A stretch of 64,000 nt of DNA from Leptotrichia sp. oral taxon 847 (GTDB lineage Bacteria > Fusobacteriota > Fusobacteriia > Fusobacteriales > Leptotrichiaceae): assembly GCF_001553645.1 (NCBI RefSeq), contig NZ_CP014231.1:372001-436000 (forward strand). Reading direction: 5' to 3'. Of this stretch, positions 8,801 to 17,757 are shown piece by piece. A program made the translations under genes and the position numbers. The notes beneath the pieces were generated by a model. That model was not told the DNA's origin. It saw nothing but the letters and a program-made list of their open reading frames with translations, and did not search any database. Within the stretch, counting starts at the first letter, position 1, and each line of letters starts with the position of its first letter.

Positions 8801-11800
8801 GCTGAGCCTGTAAGGTTTAAATCTCCTATTCTTCCTGAAGTAGAATTTGCAGTTACTTCTCCGCCTAAATGTTCTGTTGCACCATATTTTGTGTAATTAT
8901 TGCTGCCCTTGCCGAATTTATCTTCACCGCTTAAAGACAATGCCGATACATTGAATTTATTTACATCAAGTTCAAGATGATTTGTGTTTAGAATTCCTCC
9001 TGTTGACTCATAGCTGTTACCCTTAATAAAAGTTAATCCATTTGAAGAAATTTGCCCAATTGAGCCTATTTCTTCATGCCAGCTTCTGTCAAACTCGCCA
9101 TTATTGAATCCTACTTTTCTTTTGGTTGTATTGTTGATTACATTTCCATTTTCAGAAATTAAACCTACAACTTCATTTCCCTTTATTTTTCCGCCGATAT
9201 TTTCAATATTTCCAACTGAACTTATGAATGTTCTATCTCCTGAAATTTCAGAAAGAAGATTTGTTGTAGTCTCATTTCTCACAGTATTCGCTTCAACATA
9301 GGTAACTCCGCCGTTACCCCATTTTGTCCCGTCATTTACAAAATCTTTAGTCTTGACATAAGTTCCATTTATTCCACCAATTCTATTTCTAGTGTCATCG
9401 CTTATGCTTTCCCTAGTTCTGCTTGACAAGTAAATTTGTGGTGTCAAAACACTGACTCCATTCACTTCCTTTGAGACATACCAGATAATATCTTCATTTA
9501 AGGCATTTATCTGATCCTGAGTCAATGCCTGACCGACAACAAGACCAAGCCTTGCTTTTTCATCAGCCGCATTATCCATCATTGACTGAATCAATTCCTG
9601 ATTAGATTTTCCGTTCAAAAAGCTTGTTCCAAGCTTTTCATTTAAAGCTCTTGTAAGCAATTGATTTTCATAAAAGGCATCTCCTAATCTTTTACTTCTG
9701 TCCCAAATTTCCGAATACCCAACTCTTGAAGTGAAGTAGTCGCTTCCATAGTATTGACCTAAACTTATGTATTTTGAACGAGTTTCTAGAAGATATTTTG
9801 AAGATGGACTCATATTCATCGTAAACATTGCGCTGCTTAATAGTGGGTTTACATCAATTGTTCCAGTTTTTTTAATATTTTGAATAACTGAATTATTCCC
9901 TGAAATTTGTATTGCCCTGTCAAAACTATTATTGCTGCTGCCATTAACCTGTAAATTTCCATTAAAGCCGCTATTTACTTTGGATAGTAAAGCATTTCCA
10001 GCAACCTGAACCGCTCCATTTGCTGAACCTGTACCCTTGTTAATTCCTATTGAATTTGAAGAAATCAAGGCTCTACCAGTTGCCCCACCATTATTCAGTA
10101 CTTTTCCATTTCCTGCCTCAATGGAATTTTTTATGATATTTGGAGCATTTACATTTACTACAGCCCCTTCAATGATGGAAGGCTGTCCACTTTCATATCC
10201 GATTCCACCATTTTCTAAATATCTATTGTAAGTTCCATTTGCAGAACTTTTTCTGCTTCCATGTCTATAAGTTAGATACAATTTTTCCTGTCCATTTTTT
10301 AGCTGAACAGCATTTCCTAAAGTTACTGAATTTTCAAAATTAGTTGCATTTATGTCAACAAGTCCACCACCTGAAATCAAACTGTCCCTATTTTTAACAT
10401 TCCCTGAATTAATTATGATATTTCCACTTGCAATTATTTTACCATATTCCGTATCTGCATTACTTTTAATTTTTCCTGTCAGCATATTACCAGGTACTTC
10501 TGTTGTATTTGTTTTAGTTGTCTTGCTTCTCTGATACAATTTAGAACGTGCAACATCAGGATATTTTGAAAACATTAATGAGTTTATTTTGGAATTTCCA
10601 GTATGTTTTTTTATCATCTCTTCAAGCCAGTTTTTTTGATGTCTTTTCACACTTGACCTATGACTGCTTGAATGTTGAAAATCAGGTTCACTAAATACCC
10701 ATTCATTGGCAACTTCGGATTCAGACAATCTTATTCCATCCCAAGTTTCATAGTATTTTTCATAGCTTCCAAGATTTGATACTCTTCCGATATTCTGAAA
10801 ATCATTTGAAGTAACAAAAATATCCCCAGTTGACTGAACAGTTCCAACATTATTAGTGATTTTAGAAGCATTCAGGTCCATATTTCCACCAAGAATCTCA
10901 CCTTCATCATTCAAAATTTCAGAACCTTTGATTATCAGAGCATTTCCACCATAAATACTTTTATCTTTATTATTTAAGACCTTACTTTTAGCATTCATCT
11001 CAAGATAATTGTCAAAAGCAATCAAATCATTGTTAGTAATGCTGTTTCCATTAATTTTACCATCATTTCCAGTAATCATATTATTGTTTACAACATTCCC
11101 ACGGCCATCAATAATCACAGCATTTGAAGCCAGTTCCTTATTATTTGTAAAATCATTAGAACTTATTTTAATAAGCCCCGCCCCTGTCGTATTTCCATTG
11201 TTTGTAATGTTGTTTCCTGAAATTTCAAGCAAACTTTCTCCATGCAGATTTCCAACCAGATTTAGATCCTGGTCAGTTGTAAGAACTGTCTTATTCCCTT
11301 TTACAGTTCCAGTATTATCAAATTTTTTCGCATTTTGCATAGAAATTTCTCCAGACAAAATCTGTCCAATATTTGTAATACTCGAATTATTTAGCAGTAT
11401 TTTACCATTTGAAGCCATTTTCCCTGAATTTGAAACTGTCGCATTATTTGAATTTATGTCGTTTACTGCCAGCATTTCTTTTGTATTTGTTAAAGTATTT
11501 GTCGTTAAATCAATGTCATTTGCTGAAGAAATACTTCCATTATTTTTAGTGTCATTAACTCTTGCCCTAATGTTGTCAGCCGATATTTTACCGCTATTTG
11601 TGAATTCCCAACCAGTTATATCAAGATTTTTGCCTTCAATATTTCCGCTGTTGATCATTGAATCTGAAGTCGTAATATTCCCATTTGTTGCCAGAACTCC
11701 TGAATTTTCAAGCCTTTGCGATGTAACATCACTTCCTGCGGCAATTTTTCCAATATTTTTAACATTTTTAATATTCAATGTTCCATTAGTCAAAATTTTC

Positions 11801-14358
11801 CCAGAATTATTGACATTTTTTCCTGAAATTTTTCCAACAGCTGTAATATCTTTAGTATTTTCAATATCCGCCGTCTTCAAATCATTTCCAACTTCAACTT
11901 TTCCATCATTTTTCAAATTATCAGTTTTAAGATTTTTAGAATACATAGTTCCTGAATTTTGAGTATCTTTCCCTGAAATATCCTCATTTACAGCAATCTT
12001 TCCAGTATTCTTAATATTTTTTGAAACAGTCAGACTTTTTCCTGATTCTAAATCCCCACCATTTTCAAGTTCTCCTGAAACTGTAATTTTTCTATTTGCC
12101 CTAACTTTTCCTGAAGTTTTTAAATTATTTCCTGATATTGATCCTACAGCCTGAATTTCTCCAGTATTTTTAATATTTCTAGCTTTTACATTCTCATTTG
12201 AAGAAATTTTACCATCATTATCCAAATCTTCAGATTCCAAGTTTTTAGCAGAAATTCTTCCCGAAGTTTTCAAATCATCTGTAGATACATCTTCAGCAGC
12301 TGAAATCTCTCCTGCATTCTTAACTTTTCTAGCTTTTACTTTTCCATCTGCCAAAATTTTTCCATCATTTTCTAAATCATGGGATTCAAAATTTTTAGAA
12401 ATGATTTTTCCTTTTGAAACCACATTCTTACCAGAAAAATCACCATTTGTCGCTATCTCTTTAGTGTTTCTTACATTTCCTGAAACCTTTATATCTTCTA
12501 CAGCTTCCAAATCCCCATCATTTTCAAGCTTCCCTGAAACTGTAACTTTTTTATTAGATTTTATGCCTCCTGAAGTTTTCAAATCATTTGTGGAAATATT
12601 TCCAGCAGATGCTATTTTACCAGTATTCGTAACATTTTTAGCCCGAAGATCTTCATTTGTAAAAATTTCTCCATCATTTTTAAGGTCATTCACTCTTAAA
12701 TTTTTAGAAACTATTTTCCCGCTTGAAACAGCATCTTTTCCTGATAAATTTCCGCCAGCATAAATTTTACCGCTATTTTTAATGTTACTTGAAACCGTAA
12801 TATCTTTAGCACTCTGTAAAGTTCCGTCATTATCCAAATCACCTGAAATATCAAGAGCTTCATTTGTTCTAATGCTTCCACTTGAAACCATACTGTCGCT
12901 TGATATTTTCCCAACGGCTGAAATTTCTCCAGTATTTTTGAAATATTTTGTTTTCAAATCCGCATTAGTAAAGAGTTTTCCATCATTCTGCAAATTACTT
13001 GTTGTAAAATTATTTGCAACAATTATACCTGATGAAACTGCATTTTTACTTGACAAATCTCCATTAGTTGAAATATTTCCGGAATTTAAAATATCATTTT
13101 TTACAGTTATTTTGTCTATAGAAGTCAAGTTACCTGAATTATTTAACTTCCCGTCAATCCCTGTGCTTTTAGAAACTTGAATGTTGCCACTGTTTTCCAA
13201 GTTTTTAACATTCAAATTTCCACCTGTATTAACAGCTGCCAAAACATTTTTAAAATCATCAGCCTTAAAATTCCCAGCAACATTAATATCGCCTGTATTC
13301 AAAAGACTTCCTGTATTAAAATTCCCTTCAGAATATATTTTAGAGTTATTTTGAGTATTCCCATTTAAATTAATATCCCCAGCTGCCTGTGTTTCTCCAT
13401 TTAGCTTAATATTTTTAGCATTGATATTAATTCCTTTATCAGAACTGGCAAGTTCAGCCTGATCGTACTCCGTACCATTAATTTCAATACCGTTCCCTTT
13501 AATTTTAGCAACATTAATTTTCCCATCTGCTGTAATTTCAAGTTTTTTATCTCTTGAGTAAACAATTCCCCTTGAGTTTACTCCTGCACCCTTATCAGTA
13601 CTGATTATGCTGATCTGCCCTGCATACATCGAACCCAGTTTACTTGCGTCAATTGCAACAGAATTTATTCCGTGCTTTGAAGTAACTGCACCATTTTTAT
13701 CAACTGTATTTTCTCCAAGAGTTACATCAACCTTGTTTCCGACAAGACTTCCCTGCAATTCAAGAGCTTTTGCAATTACATTGACATAATCCGTAGTCGA
13801 TGCGTCAAACCCATTTGAGCCTATCACGACTCTTCCCTTTTCAACATCAATTCCTACGAAGTCTCCATTCTGAAGCTTTACTCTTCCTGTAGTCGGAACA
13901 AAATTTCTAATATTAATGGTTCCCGCACCATTTAAGTAAATACCATTTTCATTACTCAAAATCACATTTACCTTCTGACGGCTCAAAGCTTCCAGATACC
14001 CTTCAATATCTGAACGGTTAGACCCGTTTACCTGAAGGATTATCAAGTTTGCAGCCTGGTTGGCAGCCAAATTCGGATTAGCATTAATAATCCCGGCAAG
14101 ATGGCTACGCCCAATGTTATCAGCATTATTAAGCACTTGCCCTTCATGACCGACATTGTAGTCAAGAAACTCATTAATACTTATTCCACGACCATTCGGA
14201 GTAGAAATATTAACGATTGGAGTTCCATTTCGTGACATGTCAAGTTTTGTATTGTATCTTGAGTTAGGATCTAGTTCAAGATTTGCTGCAAAGCTATTCA
14301 TATTCATTGATAACAATAATAAAAATGCGATTGTTTTTTTTAAAATTTTATTTTCCAA
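5899..14358 (-). CDS. Filamentous haemagglutinin/CdiA-like exoprotein TpsA
   Basis: This 2,819-residue secreted giant starts at TTG (14358) behind AAAGGAGG with 7-nt spacing. A signal peptide of about 25 residues (LLLLSMNMNSFA) is followed by the TPS domain, with NPNL at 94-97 and the NRSDIEGYLE segment near 113. Residues about 330-960 are degenerate 20-22-residue repeats (pattern DLKNDG, NTGEI, TSGKI), expected to form a beta-helix. The C-terminal third has haemagglutinin repeats, then LIGTLAEEASHIVNG near 2560, then a glycine-rich tail ending KLKSKRKK. I recognise no known toxin domain at the tip. It is second in an operon with tpsB (25-bp gap). The likely role is adhesion or contact-dependent competition. 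Confidence 0.92.
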   Translation of the reverse strand: MENKILKKTIAFLLLLSMNMNSFAANLELDPNSRYNTKLDMSRNGTPIVNISTPNGRGISINEFLDYNVGHEGQVLNNADNIGRSHLAGIINANPNLAANQAANLIILQVNGSNRSDIEGYLEALSRQKVNVILSNENGIYLNGAGTINIRNFVPTTGRVKLQNGDFVGIDVEKGRVVIGSNGFDASTTDYVNVIAKALELQGSLVGNKVDVTLGENTVDKNGAVTSKHGINSVAIDASKLGSMYAGQISIISTDKGAGVNSRGIVYSRDKKLEITADGKINVAKIKGNGIEINGTEYDQAELASSDKGININAKNIKLNGETQAAGDINLNGNTQNNSKIYSEGNFNTGSLLNTGDINVAGNFKADDFKNVLAAVNTGGNLNVKNLENSGNIQVSKSTGIDGKLNNSGNLTSIDKITVKNDILNSGNISTNGDLSSKNAVSSGIIVANNFTTSNLQNDGKLFTNADLKTKYFKNTGEISAVGKISSDSMVSSGSIRTNEALDISGDLDNDGTLQSAKDITVSSNIKNSGKIYAGGNLSGKDAVSSGKIVSKNLRVNDLKNDGEIFTNEDLRAKNVTNTGKIASAGNISTNDLKTSGGIKSNKKVTVSGKLENDGDLEAVEDIKVSGNVRNTKEIATNGDFSGKNVVSKGKIISKNFESHDLENDGKILADGKVKARKVKNAGEISAAEDVSTDDLKTSGRISAKNLESEDLDNDGKISSNENVKARNIKNTGEIQAVGSISGNNLKTSGKVRANRKITVSGELENGGDLESGKSLTVSKNIKNTGKIAVNEDISGKDTQNSGTMYSKNLKTDNLKNDGKVEVGNDLKTADIENTKDITAVGKISGKNVNNSGKILTNGTLNIKNVKNIGKIAAGSDVTSQRLENSGVLATNGNITTSDSMINSGNIEGKNLDITGWEFTNSGKISADNIRARVNDTKNNGSISSANDIDLTTNTLTNTKEMLAVNDINSNNATVSNSGKMASNGKILLNNSSITNIGQILSGEISMQNAKKFDNTGTVKGNKTVLTTDQDLNLVGNLHGESLLEISGNNITNNGNTTGAGLIKISSNDFTNNKELASNAVIIDGRGNVVNNNMITGNDGKINGNSITNNDLIAFDNYLEMNAKSKVLNNKDKSIYGGNALIIKGSEILNDEGEILGGNMDLNASKITNNVGTVQSTGDIFVTSNDFQNIGRVSNLGSYEKYYETWDGIRLSESEVANEWVFSEPDFQHSSSHRSSVKRHQKNWLEEMIKKHTGNSKINSLMFSKYPDVARSKLYQRSKTTKTNTTEVPGNMLTGKIKSNADTEYGKIIASGNIIINSGNVKNRDSLISGGGLVDINATNFENSVTLGNAVQLKNGQEKLYLTYRHGSRKSSANGTYNRYLENGGIGYESGQPSIIEGAVVNVNAPNIIKNSIEAGNGKVLNNGGATGRALISSNSIGINKGTGSANGAVQVAGNALLSKVNSGFNGNLQVNGSSNNSFDRAIQISGNNSVIQNIKKTGTIDVNPLLSSAMFTMNMSPSSKYLLETRSKYISLGQYYGSDYFTSRVGYSEIWDRSKRLGDAFYENQLLTRALNEKLGTSFLNGKSNQELIQSMMDNAADEKARLGLVVGQALTQDQINALNEDIIWYVSKEVNGVSVLTPQIYLSSRTRESISDDTRNRIGGINGTYVKTKDFVNDGTKWGNGGVTYVEANTVRNETTTNLLSEISGDRTFISSVGNIENIGGKIKGNEVVGLISENGNVINNTTKRKVGFNNGEFDRSWHEEIGSIGQISSNGLTFIKGNSYESTGGILNTNHLELDVNKFNVSALSLSGEDKFGKGSNNYTKYGATEHLGGEVTANSTSGRIGDLNLTGSAFIGGDTQGLKIGKVNVESAVNSYDLESKQTSKNTVSKSSTYIKSHQEENVAGNLQLSGARIEGNLTGIGSNIDLGENTFVGGKLTTDSRELHNSFYEKNTSRGFSAGISHGTASLNYGKSGSTYDEKDTINAKSNLRIGDGSVLNNGAEITATNFEYGNIQINNGDVKYGARIDTRDVKTTSRSSNFGVSIGINSPIKDRIEQAAGAVKQARRGDTIGGLVAGVNAGTGMVSGLAGNQGTRQAYHTGNLSQSEVRNASANNNFYANIGVNAGYSTSKNSNNSHNESAVVTTMKPMHENSSITYNNVNNITYQGTQAQGGTFIYNNVKNIRKEAVELHNSSSSRSSNFGISTGATIGYGYGTQITGNGGSVSANRSNQNTNETIYQNGNFQNVNEVHNNTGTMTLSGFNQEGGKVTGNIGKLVVESRQNTSTTTGRSSGASVGINANGVPSSLNVNGSRTNGSRAFVDNQSSFIVGEGSNLHVGTVENTGAIIGKQSENGTTFKVDKYVGHDIQNYDTMTTTGISVGTSLGKSPRVTNIGFNQETGDKQGVTRNTVVGNVEIGEASGSPINKDVTKANEVTKDVQHSTNINVESQTIEYATNPGKLKEDLNKAKDEIKDVTKALDNSIHDPGDDNRNFFGQLRETRLSETIENIAGERLKRADNSEDVVSAWKDAYKDLGYNLDVKYTTGEDTPEMKNKAGTAYVSKDGVHTIIININAKENSTKAGLIGTLAEEASHIVNGVAGRQIATGTDEKGLESTGRASNAYFKEEYKGSNQNMTYKSDGKIDTSKLGTHVGDTTYSAGISFGGSASKILSIGGNVTVGVVLDDKGGITGFKSLSGSFGFGVGGGIDVLVPVSSMNPNAKTIKNFAGFGQSFSVNAGFSGLSVGLSAGFDGTISGSFKLGPKDLKDFNNVKKMGATITYNPGYTWLIPLEKVRDYLSKIPKGLKIFNDLKKEVFKLKSKRKK
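11480..13370 (-). repeat. In-frame degenerate repeat array within tpsA
   Basis: About thirty units of 20-22 codons alternate three motif types, ending in NDG, NTG and SSG/TSG. These combine into a longer period of roughly 60-66 residues. The units are diverged, so this is an old protein-level repeat and not a fresh tandem expansion. It would encode the rungs of the extended beta-helix. Confidence 0.75.
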
Positions 14359-14383
14359 ATTTTACCTCCTTTTATATTAATTA

Positions 14384-16189
14384 TTAAAAACTAATTTTCA
14401 TATTTCCGCTAAAGTATATATCCTGCTTTTTAGGATTTAAATAATCTGAATGTGCCATTGGCTTTGCATATCCAAAATCAAAATCAAGATATTTCGTATT
14501 AAGCCTTAATCCTGTTGTAATTCCTGTTACATACCCTCTTGCATATTTTGAATTATCCTTGTTGTATTTTGCCGTTCCATATCCATAACTCAAATATGGT
14601 GAAATTATTGCAAATTTTTTTATAGGAATGTTGTATGAAATCTCATTATCAATTTCAACTGCTTTATCCCCTTGTATCGTATCATTCTTGAATCCTCCGA
14701 CACTTCCGACACCGCCTATTGTCTGTCTTTCGCTTCCGTAAAGCACATCATTTGAATAACTGCTGTAAATATTTGCCCTGTATACAAATTTATTTGTAAT
14801 AGGCTTATAGTAGCTTACATCAAGAGTATATTTATCGAATTGAGCCTTTGGATTTATATCCAGCTTTCCATTATCCCTTTCTGCCCCAAAAATTTTAAGT
14901 CCTCTTTCATATCCTAAATTTACTCCTAGAATACCACTGAATAATGATGTTGTTGTATTTAAGCCAACTGTCCCTATTGACAATTTTCTATTTGATAGAA
15001 CTGACTTTTCCAAATAGTTCTGATTATGCTTCTGTTTTATCCCCGCTTCAAAACTTACTTTGCTCTTTTGATTTCTGAACAATATTTTTTCCAAATTTGC
15101 TTGTGTAGTCCGACTCGATGAGTACATATCATAAACTGTGTTGCCTGAATAGAAACTGCTTTCCTGAATACTTTTACTTGAATTAAGTCTTAAAGTATAT
15201 GTTCTAAATTTCATCGTATATCCAAAATTAAACATATCAAGCCGTCTTTTATATGGCAATGTATCTCCCTTTGAAGGATCATAACCAACTGGACCAATTG
15301 GTAAAATTTCTCCCGGAGCTAAATCTTCTATGTTTTTCTTCCAGCTTCTGTCAGGATCTTTTTTAGGAACTGTCATGTATGTGAAATAGAAGTTGTCCCC
15401 AATTCCAAGAGGGCTGTCAATATTAAGGTTTATACCTCTTCTCCAAATTCCGTTCTGCTTATCGTCCCCATAGTTGTTAGTCAAAATTCCAACAGTATAT
15501 TTATTCTTTAATCTGTTTTTTACTTCAATTCTTGAGTAGTTTTCACGGCTTGAAGGAACAATATCCATCTTCATATTGTTAGCTCCAATAGAGTTAAAAT
15601 TATCCGTAGCAGTATCCAGATCTCTTATATTCAACACTTTCCCTCTGTTTTTAGGGAACATAAAAAATTCCTTATATTTATCAAGTCCATTGCCAGAATT
15701 AATTCTGACGTCTTCAATCTTCCCTGCGATAACTTTTAAATTTAAAGTACCTGTAGTCAAATCATTTTTATCTGAAACTGTCGCAATACTTGTAATATAC
15801 CCTTTAGAAACTAATTTATTAGTAATTTCAACCAGAATATTTTGAATATCGCTGCTTCCCATTTCCAAATATTCATATTTTTTAAGTATGTTTTTCTTTT
15901 CTTTCTTAGAAAGTAGTTTGTCTTTATCTTCAATATCAATTTCATTTATCAAAAACTTTTTAGAATTTTTATCATCAAAGTTGCTATCTTTATCAATTTT
16001 TGGAACATCATTAAATCTAGTATTTTCAAATTCTTCTTGACTTTTTTGCTGCTCCATCCTGCTTCTTTCCTGCTCTTGTTGTCTTTGTTGAATATCTAAA
16101 ATTTTAGTAGCATCATCAACAGGTGCTGAAAAATTAATAGTGGCTAGGGGAAAAATTAGTATTGTTATATATTTTTTTATGTTTTTCAC
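14384..16189 (-). CDS. TpsB/ShlB-family outer-membrane transporter
   Basis: This 601-residue two-partner secretion pore exports the adjacent TpsA through the outer membrane. A signal peptide (about 1-21) leads to a Gln/Glu-rich stretch with SRMEQQKSQEEF, as in the N-terminal plug-helix and linker region. A POTRA_2 domain (about 80-165, with NKLVSKGYITS and GKIEDVRI) and a second POTRA precede the 16-strand barrel, which ends in FSGNMKISF with a terminal Phe. The conserved L6-loop VRGF motif reads VGGFKNDTIQGD here (near residue 495), so its arginine is replaced. ATG follows AGGAGG. It is the first gene of the tpsB-tpsA operon. Confidence 0.92.
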   Translation of the reverse strand: MKNIKKYITILIFPLATINFSAPVDDATKILDIQQRQQEQERSRMEQQKSQEEFENTRFNDVPKIDKDSNFDDKNSKKFLINEIDIEDKDKLLSKKEKKNILKKYEYLEMGSSDIQNILVEITNKLVSKGYITSIATVSDKNDLTTGTLNLKVIAGKIEDVRINSGNGLDKYKEFFMFPKNRGKVLNIRDLDTATDNFNSIGANNMKMDIVPSSRENYSRIEVKNRLKNKYTVGILTNNYGDDKQNGIWRRGINLNIDSPLGIGDNFYFTYMTVPKKDPDRSWKKNIEDLAPGEILPIGPVGYDPSKGDTLPYKRRLDMFNFGYTMKFRTYTLRLNSSKSIQESSFYSGNTVYDMYSSSRTTQANLEKILFRNQKSKVSFEAGIKQKHNQNYLEKSVLSNRKLSIGTVGLNTTTSLFSGILGVNLGYERGLKIFGAERDNGKLDINPKAQFDKYTLDVSYYKPITNKFVYRANIYSSYSNDVLYGSERQTIGGVGSVGGFKNDTIQGDKAVEIDNEISYNIPIKKFAIISPYLSYGYGTAKYNKDNSKYARGYVTGITTGLRLNTKYLDFDFGYAKPMAHSDYLNPKKQDIYFSGNMKISF

Positions 16190-16290
16190 CTCCTGCTAAT
16201 ATAAATTAAATAATTTTAACATAAATCAGAAGGAATGTCAATTAAAAATCTTGCTACTGCAATTCTTCAGATAAATTGTAGTTTTTTTAA

Positions 16291-16758
16291 GATGGTTTAA
16301 AAATTTTAGGGGCAGATTTTTAATTTTAAATTTTTTAAGTTATTCTTGATTACAAAATGTTATTTTGTTTAATATTATTTTTTTATTTTTTACATAAGGG
16401 GAAAGGACCGCCATTTCCCCTTATAATCCCCACGCTCGTCTAAGAATTTTTTTGAAGAAAAGCCGAAACTCGCACTAAACGTGCTCAAACAGTCGTCTTT
16501 ACTCCAAAAAAATCACGACACCTTTTGTATAATAGTAAAATTTAAACCGTCGGAGCATTTTTATGTGCTGACAAAACTGCCCCGCCGTAAGCGAGTTTTT
16601 TGGCAGTGCATAAAAATGTCTTGAGCCTTGCCGGGGTGCAGGGGTGCGGCGATGAGCACTTCTGCTTAAAAAATAAATAAATATTTTAGTAACTTTCTGG
16701 ATTGAATGAAAAACTTAAAATAAGATTTTTTATTTACCCCTAACTATTTTACTCTGTC
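16291..16758 (+). repeat. MITE-like repeat copy B
   Basis: Both termini are present. GATGGTTTAAAAATTTTAGG reads inward from 16291, and the other end, read inward on the minus strand, is GACAGAGTAAAATAGTTAGG. The two share GAC/T-G, TAAAA and TTAGGGG at matching offsets, giving imperfect inverted ends. Internal hairpins match copy C closely. It is inverted relative to copy A, so the two bracket the tpsBA locus. No target duplication is evident. The rest of 16190-16290 shows nothing beyond AT-rich sequence. Confidence 0.88.
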
Positions 16759-16775
16759 CAAGTAAAATAAATAAT

Positions 16776-16804
16776 TTGATTTTTAAATCCAAATATTGTA
16801 AAAT
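16776..16804 (+). promoter_or_regulatory. Promoter of deoD
   Basis: TTGATT (16776-16781), a 17-nt spacer and TAAAAT (16799-16804) lie about 52 bp before the deoD start. They sit just outside the end of repeat copy B, so expression of deoD does not appear to depend on the repeat. Confidence 0.6.
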
Positions 16805-16856
16805 ATAAAGAAGTGTTATTTAAGTAAATATTATAAAAAATTTAGGAGGTAAAAAA

Positions 16857-17567
16857 ATGGCTACACCACATATTGGAGCGAATAAAGGAGATATTGCTCA
16901 AACTATATTATTACCGGGAGATCCACTTAGAGCAAAATATATTGCAGAAACTTTTTTGAAGGATGTTGTTCAATATAACAATGTCCGTGGAATGCTTGGA
17001 TTTACTGGAACTTATAAAGGGAAAAAAGTGTCTGTTCAAGGAACTGGAATGGGAGTACCATCAATTGGGATTTACTCACATGAGCTTATTTCTGAATTTG
17101 GAGTGAAAAATTTAATCAGAATTGGAACTGCCGGTTCTTATCAAAAAGATGTAAATGTAAGAGATGTCGTACTTGCAATGTCAACTTCGACTGATTCAGC
17201 TATCAATAGACTTAGATTTAATGGAGCAGATTACGCACCAACTGCAAATGCCGAAATGCTTTTTAAAGCGTACGAAATTGCAAAACAAAAAGGACTTAAT
17301 GTAAAAGCTGGAAATGTCTTTACAAGCGATACTTTTTACGGGGATGACCCTAACGCTTGGAAAAAATGGGCAAAATTTGGAGTACTATGTGTAGAGATGG
17401 AAACTGCACAGCTTTACACAACTGCTGCAAAATTGGGAGCAAACGCATTGACTTTGCTTACAATAAGCGATTCGTTCATAACTCACGAAGTTACTAGTGC
17501 CGAAGAAAGACAAACAACATTTAACGATATGATAGAAGTTGCACTTGAAACTGCAATAACGCTGTAA
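16857..17567 (+). CDS. deoD: Purine-nucleoside phosphorylase, DeoD type
   Basis: This 236-residue enzyme cleaves purine (deoxy)nucleosides with phosphate to the free base and (deoxy)ribose-1-phosphate in the cytoplasm. It matches the hexameric DeoD family: [20 protein letters not shown] at the start, a [10 protein letters not shown] phosphate-binding segment, [23 protein letters not shown], and [11 protein letters not shown] with the nucleoside-binding Glu. SDSFITHE carries the catalytic Asp. The length is normal. ATG follows AGGAGG. It heads a plus-strand run with a small ORF and pepD. The aldolase DeoC of the same salvage route is encoded 12 kb away. Confidence 0.96.
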   Translation: MATPHIGANKGDIAQTILLPGDPLRAKYIAETFLKDVVQYNNVRGMLGFTGTYKGKKVSVQGTGMGVPSIGIYSHELISEFGVKNLIRIGTAGSYQKDVNVRDVVLAMSTSTDSAINRLRFNGADYAPTANAEMLFKAYEIAKQKGLNVKAGNVFTSDTFYGDDPNAWKKWAKFGVLCVEMETAQLYTTAAKLGANALTLLTISDSFITHEVTSAEERQTTFNDMIEVALETAITL

Positions 17568-17577
17568 AGGAGATAAA

Positions 17578-17727
17578 ATGGAGTTTTATAAAAGACTGAT
17601 TATAAAAATTTTGGAAAAAAGTTCGGTTGGCTCTGACAACAGACTTTTAGAAAAACTGAAAAGTGGTTATGATTTGACTCAAAGAGAAATGAGCGAATTA
17701 GAAGAATTATTGGATAGTATTTTATAG
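17578..17727 (+). CDS. 49-residue hypothetical protein
   Basis: A short frame starts at ATG 17578, only 10 bp after deoD, with AAAGGAG correctly spaced. It encodes MEFYKRLIIKILEKSSVGSD, then LLEKLKSGYDLTQREMSELE, then ELLDSIL. It is soluble, acidic at the end and helical, with a DLTQREMSELEELL segment typical of small helix-turn-helix-like proteins. No family was recognised. The tight spacing and good ribosome-binding site suggest translation in the deoD-pepD transcript. It falls below common gene-calling cutoffs and may be missing from automatic annotation. Confidence 0.6.
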   Translation: MEFYKRLIIKILEKSSVGSDNRLLEKLKSGYDLTQREMSELEELLDSIL

Positions 17728-17757
17728 CTAGAATTACAAAAAAGGCAGGAATTTAAA

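Noticed and set aside
11009-11962. 317-residue open frame on the plus strand inside tpsA
   Set aside because: It is antisense to the low-complexity repeat array of tpsA, has no ribosome-binding site and a Phe/Leu/Ser/Pro composition typical of mirrored coding sequence.
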